Assembly: GCA_964501785.1 (NCBI GenBank)
Contig: CAZCUD010000008.1
Coordinates: 62,001 to 126,000, forward strand
DNA from: DATBSK01 sp964501785
Lineage (GTDB): Bacteria; Actinomycetota; Acidimicrobiia; IMCC26256; PALSA-555
Length of the DNA stretch: 64,000 nt
Reading direction: 5' to 3'
Position numbers and translations under genes: made by a program. Below the pieces are notes generated by a model that did no database searches, was not told the DNA's origin, and worked only from the letters and a program-made list of their open reading frames with translations. Of the stretch, positions 24,378-31,263 are shown one piece after another; the first letter of the stretch is position 1, and every line of letters starts with the position of its first letter.

Positions 24378-25225
24378 GCCGCGACCGCCATGTCGTCGGC
24401 GCCGAGGTCGGCGTCGAGGGCGGCGAGGATGGTCCCGGCCGCCTTGTCGACGCGCTCGGCGAGGGCGCGCACCTTGTCGAGGTCGCCGTCGGCCCACTCG
24501 GCGACGTACCCGACGGAGTAGGCGGAGGTGTCGAGGCCGTACGCGGCGGCGACGACGTAGGCGACGGACTCGGCGACGATCTCGGCGCCCGCCCGGTCGG
24601 TCACCGCGTCGGCGCCGAGGTCGTGCCAGTGGCCGAGCTCGTGCACGAGCGTCTTGATCGACGCGTCGGCGCCGAGGTCGGCGGCGATGTCGATGCGCCG
24701 CGCGTCGCGGTCGATGCGGCCGTTCGCGGCGCCGAGCACGTCGCGGCCGACGCGCTCGATGTCGAGGCCCTCGGCGAGCGCGTGACCGGTGAGGGCGTCG
24801 GCGAGGTCGGTGAGGCCGGAGTCGCCGTCGAGGATGGTGCAGGGAACGTCGGCGAGGGGCTCGCCGTCGGTCTGCTCGATGTCGAACACGTGCACGACGC
24901 GGAAGCGGAGCACCTTCTCGGCGGCGTCGTCGACGTTGCCGTCGTCGTCGCGGGCCTTGGTCCAGGTGGGGGCGAAGATCGCGATGCCGCGCTCGCCCTT
25001 GCGGACGTGGCGGCCGAGCTTCTGCCATGCCTTGTATCCGGCGACGCGCGTCGCGGTGGGGCGCTGGAAGGCGATGAGCATGGTGTTGGCGAACGAGTAG
25101 GAGTGGAAGCGGGCCTTGGTGTCGAGCCAGGCGATCCAGTCGTCGTGCTCGACGAGGTCGGCGATGGCGGCGTCGAGGCGCTCGCGGGTCTCGGCGGTCT
25201 TGTTGGCCTTGGTGGTGGTGGGCAT
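24374..25225 (-). CDS. ArdC-like antirestriction protein with metallopeptidase domain
   Basis: 283 residues. The N-terminal ArdC/DUF1738 domain (about 10-120) shows FHSYSFANTMLIAFQRPTAT, RVAGYKAWQKLGRHVRKGER and GIAIFAP, typical of the ssDNA-binding domain of conjugative antirestriction proteins. The C-terminal domain carries the zinc-peptidase motif HELGH (near residue 195) followed by EIVAESVAYVV, the third ligand region. ArdC binds DNA and protects incoming DNA from restriction. The start at 25223-25225 follows GGAGG at ideal spacing; an ATG at 25255 has no ribosome-binding site. Transcribed from the left arm of the symmetric promoter at 25261-25300. Confidence 0.85.
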   Translation of the reverse strand: MPTTTKANKTAETRERLDAAIADLVEHDDWIAWLDTKARFHSYSFANTMLIAFQRPTATRVAGYKAWQKLGRHVRKGERGIAIFAPTWTKARDDDGNVDDAAEKVLRFRVVHVFDIEQTDGEPLADVPCTILDGDSGLTDLADALTGHALAEGLDIERVGRDVLGAANGRIDRDARRIDIAADLGADASIKTLVHELGHWHDLGADAVTDRAGAEIVAESVAYVVAAAYGLDTSAYSVGYVAEWADGDLDKVRALAERVDKAAGTILAALDADLGADDMAVAA

Positions 25226-25260
25226 CGGTGCCTCCGTGGTGGGGTTCTTCTCCATACCCC

Positions 25261-25300
25261 AAGTATAGGGTTGACACGATACAGGGTCAAGCCTATACTT
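25261..25300. promoter_or_regulatory. Interleaved symmetric divergent promoters
   Basis: Near-perfect inverted repeat: AAGTATAGGGTTGAC at 25261-25275 and its mirror at 25286-25300 (14 of 15 bases), 10 nt apart. Rightward: TTGACA (25271-25276), 17 bp, TATACT (25294-25299). Leftward: TTGACC (25290-25285), 17 bp, TATACT (25267-25262). Each promoter's elements lie within the other, so only one polymerase can bind at a time. Rightward start would fall at or next to the toxin ATG (25307), predicting a leaderless transcript. Confidence 0.8.
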
Positions 25301-25306
25301 AGGCAC

Positions 25307-25726
25307 ATGGAAAACACCGAGCGCCCCACCTGGGAAGTGAGCATCACCAACGAGGCCGCCGACTGGTACCTCGACCTCCCCTACGAGCAGCGCTTCGCGA
25401 TCGACGAGCGCGTCGAGTACCTGGAGCAGCACGGCCCCGCGGCCAAGCGGCCCTACGTCGGCGCCGTGAAGGGCTCGGCGATGCTCCCGAACCTCAAGGA
25501 GCTCATCGTCGACATGAAGGACCGCGGCCACGTCGTCGCCATCCGAGTCCTCTTCGTGTTCGACGACGAGCGCGAAGCGATCCTGCTCGTCGGTGGCGAC
25601 AAGGCCGAAGCCGCCGCCTTCAAGGGTTGGTACCCGCAAGCAATCGCGACCGCCGAAGCGCGGTGGACGCGCTATCTCGCCGACAAGGCCGAGGAGCGCG
25701 AGCGCCGCGAGAGGGAGGGATGGTGA
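25307..25726 (+). CDS. RelE/HigB-type toxin of a type II toxin-antitoxin system
   Basis: 139 residues. Family blocks: WEVSITNEAADWYLDLPYEQ, GPAAKRPYVGAVKGSAMLPN, LKELIVDMKDRGHVVAIRVL, FVFDDEREAILLVGGDKAEA and WYPQAIATAEARWTRYLADK. This is the RelE/ParE (HigB) superfamily, whose members are ribosome-dependent mRNA interferases. The ATG lies about 8 nt after the -10 TATACT, so translation is probably leaderless. Two small genes and then an XRE antitoxin follow, a split arrangement. It may stabilise the prophage or act in phage exclusion. Confidence 0.85.
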   Translation: MENTERPTWEVSITNEAADWYLDLPYEQRFAIDERVEYLEQHGPAAKRPYVGAVKGSAMLPNLKELIVDMKDRGHVVAIRVLFVFDDEREAILLVGGDKAEAAAFKGWYPQAIATAEARWTRYLADKAEERERREREGW

Positions 25727-25875
25727 CCGCGAAGCGTCAGGGCGCGTGGCCGCCACCTTGCGACCACCCCCGCTGCAACCAACCGGCGCGCCTCGTGACC
25801 CCGTACCGGGCGAGCGACGGCCGCTGGATCGTCAGGGAGTGCGCCGGGTGCGGCGCCGTCGAGAGGAGCAAGTGA
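25720..25875 (+). CDS. Small Cys-containing protein in the toxin operon
   Basis: 51 residues. Two Cys/His clusters (CDHPRCNQPA ... RECAGCGAVE) could form one treble-clef or ribbon zinc site. It overlaps the toxin stop (ATGGTGA), with GAGGGAGG upstream. Function unknown. Confidence 0.6.
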   Translation: MVTAKRQGAWPPPCDHPRCNQPARLVTPYRASDGRWIVRECAGCGAVERSK

Positions 25876-25877
25876 CC

Positions 25878-26465
25878 ATGACCGAGACCTACACCGACTT
25901 GTACGCGCAGGCCGTCGCGCTTGAGGAGCGCGGCGCCACCACCGAGGCCGCGAAGCTGTACGAGCGTGCCGAGGAGCTGCGCACCGAGACCGTCGAGACG
26001 TTCCTCGCCACGTGCTCGGAGGCGCTGCACGACAAGGCCGAGGGCTTCACGTGCACGGAGGCCGACTCGATCACCGCGCTCCTGAGCGCGTGGGTCGATG
26101 ACGACGCGGCCAGGGCGTTCGCCGACGCGCACTGCCTCGGCGACGAGCCCGGCGACGCGCACTACCCGGATCGGGTGCTCTTCGAGGGCGTCGACCACCA
26201 GGGGCCGATCGCGCTCTGCGCCGACTGCAACGGCATCCTCGGCGCCGGTGGCAACGACCGGGGCGACGGCCGCGAGCCGTGGTGGCACGCGAACACGGCC
26301 GAGGGTGCCGACTGCGCCGACCGGCGCGGCGACTCGCCCATCCGGCCGGTCTGCGTCGACTGCCAGCACCGGGACGTGACCCCCGACCGCACCGACGGTC
26401 GCTGCTCGGAGTGCGCCGCCGCGATCGCCGTCGCCGACGGCCTCGCGGTCGCCCGCGGCGAGTAG
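25878..26465 (+). CDS. Hypothetical protein with helical N-terminus and Cys pairs
   Basis: 195 residues. The N-terminal helical pair (LYAQAVALEERGATTEAAKL, YERAEELRTE) looks like a single TPR-type repeat. The C-terminal half has CADCNG, CVDCQH and CSECAA pairs, enough for two zinc knuckles. ATG at 25878 follows AGGAG nine bases upstream; a GTG at 25872 would be too close. It lies between the toxin and antitoxin genes. No family recognised. Confidence 0.6.
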   Translation: MTETYTDLYAQAVALEERGATTEAAKLYERAEELRTETVETFLATCSEALHDKAEGFTCTEADSITALLSAWVDDDAARAFADAHCLGDEPGDAHYPDRVLFEGVDHQGPIALCADCNGILGAGGNDRGDGREPWWHANTAEGADCADRRGDSPIRPVCVDCQHRDVTPDRTDGRCSECAAAIAVADGLAVARGE

Positions 26466-26508
26466 CCGTCGGCGCCCACCCCCACCGACCTACTATCGGG
26501 AGGACCCT

Positions 26509-26820
26509 ATGACTGTCTCTACGATCGGACCCGACATGGCGAAGCACCACACGCCGTTCCGCGACGTCGCCAAGCGCGCCGCTGAGAAGCACGACGACCG
26601 GACCCTCGCCGGCCTCCGCAAGCGCCAGGGCATGACGCAGGTCGAGGTCGCTGAGGCGCTCGGTATCTCGCAGGCGTCCGTCGCCGACCGCGAGTCCCGC
26701 TCCGACGCCTACGTCTCGACGCTGCGCGAGTACGTCGAGGCCCTCGGCGGCTCGCTCGAGCTCGTGGCCCGGTTCGGCACCAAGCGCATCGTGATCGACC
26801 TCGGGGGCGCGGGCTCGTGA
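26509..26820 (+). CDS. XRE-family antitoxin (HigA-like)
   Basis: 103 residues. The HTH_3 domain (about 45-95: LAGLRKRQGMTQVEVAEALG, ISQASVADRES) is followed by YVEALGGSLELVARFGTKRI, the beta tail typical of antitoxins paired with RelE/HigB toxins. It is the likely partner of the toxin at 25307 although two genes intervene. A GGGAGGA ribosome-binding site is present, with a TACTAT -10-like element just upstream, suggesting an extra internal promoter that would keep antitoxin in excess. Overlaps the next gene by GTGA. Confidence 0.82.
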   Translation: MTVSTIGPDMAKHHTPFRDVAKRAAEKHDDRTLAGLRKRQGMTQVEVAEALGISQASVADRESRSDAYVSTLREYVEALGGSLELVARFGTKRIVIDLGGAGS

Positions 26821-27407
26821 CGGTCCATCGGTTCATCTGTCCGAAGCATGGGCTCGTCGCGGTCAGTGCCGATCCGCACCCGGTAGACGCTCCGACAACG
26901 TGCCCGCTCGTGGTCACCCTTGGCTTGAGCTCGACCGGGTACGGCGTCGGGCCGTGTGGCCGACCGCTGAGCCGCGAGGTCGGTGCAGAGGACCTCTCCC
27001 CCGCGGAGAACCGTGCCGAGCGTCGCCGCGCGCTGCTGGAGCGGATGCTTCCCGATGACGCCGATCGGCGCGCGTACCTGACCGACCCGGCGTTTCACTT
27101 CACGATCGACTCGCTCGTCGCGCGCCTGGACGCTCAAGGGCTGACGATCGACCGTGCTGGCCGCGCCGAGGAGGCCGAGGACTTCGTCGGCGGCATCGGC
27201 AGGATGCTGCACACGGCGAACCGCCGCGACCTTCCCGGCGCCCGTGAGGAGGCCGTCGCGGGGGTCGAGGACGAGATCGACCGGTGGCTGCGCGACCGCG
27301 GGCTCAAGCGGTCCGTGACCGATCTGCCCGAGGTGCACGTCGGGGGCGTGCCGGTGCCGCGCCCGGTCCCGGTGAGCATCCGCGATCCGGCGCGCGACGA
27401 CGGGTAG
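26817..27407 (+). CDS. Hypothetical phage protein
   Basis: 196 residues from GTG at 26817. An N-terminal Cys/His region (FICPKHGLVAV ... CPLVVTLG ... GPCGRPLS) could bind zinc. The rest is largely helical (AENRAERRRALLERMLPDDA, EDEIDRWLRDRGLKRSV) with a Pro/Val-rich end. No family recognised. It is the last gene before the phage tRNA. Confidence 0.55.
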   Translation: MTVHRFICPKHGLVAVSADPHPVDAPTTCPLVVTLGLSSTGYGVGPCGRPLSREVGAEDLSPAENRAERRRALLERMLPDDADRRAYLTDPAFHFTIDSLVARLDAQGLTIDRAGRAEEAEDFVGGIGRMLHTANRRDLPGAREEAVAGVEDEIDRWLRDRGLKRSVTDLPEVHVGGVPVPRPVPVSIRDPARDDG

Positions 27408-27474
27408 CGTTTCCCCGAGTTCTTGAGTATGGCCCCGTGCGTCCAGTCGGCGCCGGGGCCGCATCGCGTTCGTC

Positions 27475-27551
27475 GCGGGGTAGCGCAGCATGGCAGCGCG
27501 CCGGGCTCATATCCCGGAGGCCGCGGGTTCGAGTCCCGCCCCCGCCACCAT
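27475..27551 (+). tRNA. Phage-encoded tRNA-Met(CAT), initiator type
   Basis: Cloverleaf with acceptor CGCGGGG against CCCCGCC (27541-27547): six pairs plus a C1-C72 mismatch. The anticodon stem is CCGGG/CCCGG, giving three consecutive G-C pairs next to the loop CTCATAT (anticodon CAT). T-loop TTCGAGT, discriminator A, encoded CCA at 27549-27551. An unpaired 1-72 and three G-C pairs are the two main identity features of bacterial initiator tRNA-fMet. Elongator Met or Ile2 is less likely. It lies well inside the prophage. Confidence 0.88.
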
Positions 27552-27741
27552 GTGCTCGGTCGAGGTCTACCGGTAGGTGAGAGCCGTAGCGCCCGCTGTC
27601 GGAGTCGGGTTCATTGGCGATCGGGAAATAGTGCGGCCGCCTCCCGAGCATCGTTCGTAGCGAAGCGAGTCCCCGTCATCGTGCGGGATGCCGTGCACGA
27701 CCCGCGTGCGCGAGGACTGTTCCTCGTCGTCAGGGTTGCTT

Positions 27742-28185
27742 GTGCGTCGTCGTCGTATCGCGTCCGTTCTCGTCCTCGTGGTCGCGCTCGCCGCCACCGC
27801 GGCGGCGTGCGTCCCCGCTGCCGCGCCACCTCCCCCGAGCTCGTGGCCGGCGCCTGGTGACGAGGCCGCGATCCACGTGCACCCGTTCTTCGTGTGCACC
27901 CGGTACCACGAGAGCGATCGTGGTGACTTCCACGGCAACGGCTTGCACGACGCGGGCTACCAGGCTGTGTCGCCCGGCGGCACGTACCGCGGCGCCTACC
28001 AGTTCGATCAGCGCACGTGGGCGGGCGCGGTGACTCGTGCAGTCGGTGGCGCCTACGCGGTGTACGCGCAGTTCCCACCGGATCAGACGCCCGTCGCGGT
28101 GCAGGACGTCGCTGCTCACCAACTGGCGAACGAGCGAGGTGCGCAGCCGTGGGGCAACCGATGTCGGGAGCACCTCTACCGGTGA
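27742..28185 (+). CDS. Secreted transglycosylase-like (Rpf-fold) protein
   Basis: 147 residues. A basic start and hydrophobic segment (VRRRRIASVLVLVVALAATA, AAC) form a signal peptide, possibly a lipoprotein with Cys after AAA. The mature part contains FVCTRYHESDRGDFHGNGLH (Glu of HES is the expected catalytic acid), PGGTYRGAYQFDQRTWAGAV and HQLANERGAQPWGNRC, the pattern of resuscitation-promoting-factor and lysozyme-like domains. It would cut peptidoglycan outside the membrane. GTG at 27742 follows CAGGG; a TTG six bases earlier is possible. The gap 27552-27741 upstream holds no convincing gene. Confidence 0.8.
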   Translation: MRRRRIASVLVLVVALAATAAACVPAAAPPPPSSWPAPGDEAAIHVHPFFVCTRYHESDRGDFHGNGLHDAGYQAVSPGGTYRGAYQFDQRTWAGAVTRAVGGAYAVYAQFPPDQTPVAVQDVAAHQLANERGAQPWGNRCREHLYR

Positions 28186-28189
28186 TCGC

Positions 28190-28423
28190 GTGAGCCCGAT
28201 GGTCGCGAGGCCGGACTCGACGTCGTCGGGTCCGCAGTGCTCGAAGGAGTCGCTGACCGAGGGTGAGGCGAGGAGGCGAGTGCAGTCGATCCGGCGCGCT
28301 GGCCGCGACGGTGGCGGTGCGCTTGACGCCTACGAGTGCGGATCGTGCGGCGGCTGGCACGTCGGCAACGCAGTCCGGCGAAAGGGTGCACGCATCCGAT
28401 CGCACCGCCGCCGGCGTCGGTGA
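28190..28423 (+). CDS. Small phage protein with CxxC, upstream of HNH
   Basis: 77 residues from GTG at 28190. Contains TEGEARRRVQSIRRAGRDGG and YECGSCGGWHVG, a short motif seen in small proteins near actinophage HNH and terminase genes, and a basic tail (RSHRRRRR). One Cys pair plus nearby His and Cys could bind Zn. Overlaps the HNH gene by GTGA. Confidence 0.65.
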   Translation: MSPMVARPDSTSSGPQCSKESLTEGEARRRVQSIRRAGRDGGGALDAYECGSCGGWHVGNAVRRKGARIRSHRRRRR

Positions 28424-28773
28424 GCCGCAAGCATCGTGTCTGCCCGGAGCCTGGCTGCCCCGTGGTGATCCCACCGGGGGGCGAGTGCCAGGCCCACCCC
28501 CGGCAGGCATGGTCCCGCCGGGGTCAAGCTCCCCCCCGGTCCTCCCTGTCGGGTAGCGCTCAGCAGCGCCGCGCCCGCCAGGTGATCGCCCGAGACCATG
28601 GCATCTGCCACGTGTGCGGGAAGCCAGGGGCAGACCAGGCCGACCACGTGATCCCTGTCGCTGAGGGCGGGAGGGATGACCCGAGCAACATGGCAGCGAT
28701 CCACTCCCGCCCGTGTCACGAGCGCAAGTCGCAGGCGGAAGCCACACGAGGAAGAGCACGAGCGCGACGCTGA
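28420..28773 (+). CDS. HNH endonuclease next to terminase
   Basis: 117 residues. The N-terminal CPEPGCP...C cluster and the core CHVCGKPGADQADHVIPVAE, GGRDDPSNMAAIHSRPCHER form a zinc-stabilised HNH domain. HNH proteins encoded just upstream of terminase genes, as here, are often needed for packaging or cos cleavage in phages such as HK97. This is the third HNH gene and the one most likely to work with the terminase. GTG start with GTGA overlap. Confidence 0.85.
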   Translation: MSRKHRVCPEPGCPVVIPPGGECQAHPRQAWSRRGQAPPRSSLSGSAQQRRARQVIARDHGICHVCGKPGADQADHVIPVAEGGRDDPSNMAAIHSRPCHERKSQAEATRGRARARR

Positions 28774-29065
28774 CCGCAGCCACACCGCGATGCCGCGGCT
28801 CGGATGCAGACGAGCGAAGGCAGGACCCTCCGTCCCGCCCGCCCCACCACGTGCACGCGTGACCGCGCAGCACGACGGCGCCCACTGACGCGGCGAGGTC
28901 GAGTCGACTCATCGAAGCATGGGGCGACCTGCCGAGGGGGTGGGGGGTGACCCTCAGCCCGGACGGCACGGGGACCGGTGAGGGCTGCCGGTCCGATTGT
29001 GTACGGGTCTGGAGGTTCCGCGCGCTTCGCGCACTCGCCGCATGGCGACCCTTGAAGGAGGCCGC
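28774..29065. other. Non-coding gap before terminase, candidate packaging site
   Basis: About 290 bases with no convincing gene in any frame. It holds a G-rich stretch (GAGGGGGTGGGGGGTGAC near 28934-28951) and a small GCGC-rich hairpin near 29020-29037. In phages with this gene order the cos or pac site normally lies here. No end sequence can be assigned from the sequence alone. Confidence 0.35.
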
Positions 29066-29647
29066 ATGGCCGGGACGGGACCCGCACCGAAGCACCCCGA
29101 TCAGCGTCGTCGTCGCAACGCGCGACCGGTGATGCGTCGCCTGCCGTCCGAAGGTCGGAAGGGCCGCGCGCCGTCGTGGCCGCTGCCGCCCGACGTGAAG
29201 GTCGCAGCGGCGATCAAGTCGTTCAAGCGTCAGCGCGAGATGCTCGAAGCGCAGATCGACGGCGGGACCGCAACGCGCGGCGCGCCGGCTCGGCTCGCGA
29301 AGCTCGACCAGCTCATCGCCGAGCTCGAAGCGCAGCTCAAGGAGTCCAGCGCGCTCGAGAAGAAGCTGTGGGCCGAGCTCTGGAAAACCCCCCAGGCCGT
29401 GGCATGGGAAGAGCTCGGGTACAACCGCGAGGTCGCGCAGTATGCGCGTTGGAAGGCGCTCGCCGAGCTCGGCGACCTGGACGCCGCGAAGGAAGCGCGG
29501 CACCTCTCCGACCGCCTTGGCCTCACGCCCCTCGCCATGCTCCGGTTGCAGTGGGAGATCGCTCGCGACGAGGTCGGCGAGAAGCGCGAGAGCACGCCCT
29601 CGGCGTCAGGTTCGCGCCGTCGCCTGCGTGCCGTCGACACCGGCTGA
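29066..29647 (+). CDS. Terminase small subunit
   Basis: 193 residues from ATG at 29066 with a strong GGAGG. The N-terminus is basic (PDQRRRRNARPVMRRLPS) and probably binds DNA. A long helical region follows (IKSFKRQREMLEAQIDGGTA, LDQLIAELEAQLKESSALEK) and then the conserved WAELWKTPQAVAWEELGYNR and EVAQYARWKALAELGDLDAA, typical of actinophage small terminases. It recognises the packaging site and recruits the large subunit encoded next. Confidence 0.82.
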   Translation: MAGTGPAPKHPDQRRRRNARPVMRRLPSEGRKGRAPSWPLPPDVKVAAAIKSFKRQREMLEAQIDGGTATRGAPARLAKLDQLIAELEAQLKESSALEKKLWAELWKTPQAVAWEELGYNREVAQYARWKALAELGDLDAAKEARHLSDRLGLTPLAMLRLQWEIARDEVGEKRESTPSASGSRRRLRAVDTG

Positions 29648-29653
29648 CCGCCG

Positions 29654-31255
29654 GTGCCGTGGCGCGGACCCGAGCGGCGAGGAGAGTTCCCGACCCTCGG
29701 GTACCTCGTCGCCGACTGGATCGAGGACAACTGCGCGATCCCCGACGGTGAGGCGATCGGCGATCCGTTCATCCTCACCGACGAGCAACTCCTGTTCCTC
29801 CTCTGGCACTACCGGCTCAAGCCGAGCGCGCGCGTCGACCACCGCAAGCCGAGCTCGGCGTTCGAGTACCGGCGGTCGATGCTCGTGCGCCCGCAGAAGT
29901 GGGGCAAAGGGCCGCTGTCGGCCGCGATGATCTGCGCCGAGGCCGAAGGCCCGGTGCTCTTCGACGGGTGGGACGCGAACGGCGAACCTGTCGGCCGGCC
30001 GTGGGCGACTCCAGTGATTCAGGCGACCGCGGTGTCCGAGGATCAGACCGACAACGTCTGGACCGCGCTGATCCCGATGATCGAGCTCGGCGCGATCGCC
30101 GCCGACATCCCCGACACCGGCGAGACGCGCATCAACCTCGGTGGCGGCGGCCACATCCGACCCGTGACATCCGCACACCGGTCGCGGCTCGGTCAGCGCA
30201 TCACGTTCGCGGTGCAAGATCAGACCGAGTCGTGGCTCAAGCGCAACCATGGCATCGCGCTCGCCGACAACCAACGCCGGAACCTCGGCGGCATGGGCGG
30301 CCGCTGCATCGAGACCCCAAACGCCTGGGACCCCTCGGAGAGCTCGGTCGCGCAGACGACGTTCGAGCAGCAGCTCCCCGACGTCCACATCGACTACAAG
30401 CCGCCGGCCGAGAGCCTCAACTTCAAGGTCAAGCGCGACCGGCGCAAGATTCTCGTGCACGCGTACGGCGACTCGGCGAAGAAGCCGAAGCACGGACGCT
30501 GGAAGCCCTGGATCGACCTCGATCGCATCGAGGCCGAGTGCCTCGAGCTCCTCCCCCGCGATCCCAACCAGGCCGCGCGGTGGTTCGGCAACATGCTCGT
30601 CTCCGGTGCCGACAAGGCGTTCGACATCGCCGCGTTCCGCAAGCTCGCGGCCCCGCACGAGGTCAAGAAGCAGCAGCTCATCGTGATCGGCGTCGACGGC
30701 GCCCGCTACGACGACGCACTCGCGATCATCGCCACGCACGTCGAGTCCGGGTACCAGTGGTCGCTCGGGATATGGGAGCGACCCGACGGCGCGCCGGACG
30801 ACTACGAGCATCCCTTCGACGAGATCGACGCGGTGATGCTCGACGCCTTCGACCGGTGGAACGTCTGGCGCGTCTACATCGACCCCCAGCGCATCGAACC
30901 CCTCGTCAACACCTGGCAGGGACGATGGGGCGAGAAGCGAGTGATCGAGTGGCACACCTGGCGCAAGCGCCAGATGGCCTACGCACTCCGCAACTACGTC
31001 GAGGCGATCAACCTCGGCGAGCTCTCCCACGACGGCGACGCGACGTTCGTCGCGCACGTCAAGAACGCGCACAAGAAGCACACCGACGTGCGCGACGAAG
31101 AGGGCAAGCCAATGTTCCTCATCGAGAAGGACCGTCCCGGCTCGCCCGACAAGATCGACGGCTCGATGGCCGGCTGCATCTCGTGGGAAGCCCGCGGCGA
31201 CTGCATCGCAGCAGGCGGGCTCAACACACCGGAGTACGCAACGGCGAGCTGGTGA
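29654..31255 (+). CDS. Terminase large subunit
   Basis: 533 residues, full length. The ATPase half has a Walker A variant MLVRPQKWGKGPLSAAMI (near residues 75-93), where GKGP replaces GKT/S as is usual in this actinophage group. The motif IQATAVSEDQTDNVW follows. The nuclease half starts at VIGVDGARYDDALAI (near 346), with the first metal-binding Asp, and contains ARGDCIAAGG near the end. It pumps DNA into the prohead and cuts genome ends. GTG at 29654 lies six bases after the small-subunit stop. Confidence 0.93.
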   Translation: MPWRGPERRGEFPTLGYLVADWIEDNCAIPDGEAIGDPFILTDEQLLFLLWHYRLKPSARVDHRKPSSAFEYRRSMLVRPQKWGKGPLSAAMICAEAEGPVLFDGWDANGEPVGRPWATPVIQATAVSEDQTDNVWTALIPMIELGAIAADIPDTGETRINLGGGGHIRPVTSAHRSRLGQRITFAVQDQTESWLKRNHGIALADNQRRNLGGMGGRCIETPNAWDPSESSVAQTTFEQQLPDVHIDYKPPAESLNFKVKRDRRKILVHAYGDSAKKPKHGRWKPWIDLDRIEAECLELLPRDPNQAARWFGNMLVSGADKAFDIAAFRKLAAPHEVKKQQLIVIGVDGARYDDALAIIATHVESGYQWSLGIWERPDGAPDDYEHPFDEIDAVMLDAFDRWNVWRVYIDPQRIEPLVNTWQGRWGEKRVIEWHTWRKRQMAYALRNYVEAINLGELSHDGDATFVAHVKNAHKKHTDVRDEEGKPMFLIEKDRPGSPDKIDGSMAGCISWEARGDCIAAGGLNTPEYATASW

Positions 31256-31263
31256 GGTGAACG

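Noticed and set aside
24176..25726. A long plus-strand frame extending the toxin upstream
   Set aside because: The extension is antisense to the ArdC-like gene; promoter elements at 25271-25299 place the transcript start at the toxin ATG.
28947..29132. A 61-codon plus-strand frame before the small terminase
   Set aside because: Overlaps the terminase start in another frame, lacks a ribosome-binding site and has no similarity.
29606..31081. A 491-codon minus-strand frame
   Set aside because: Antisense to the large terminase subunit; composition is that of a shadow frame.
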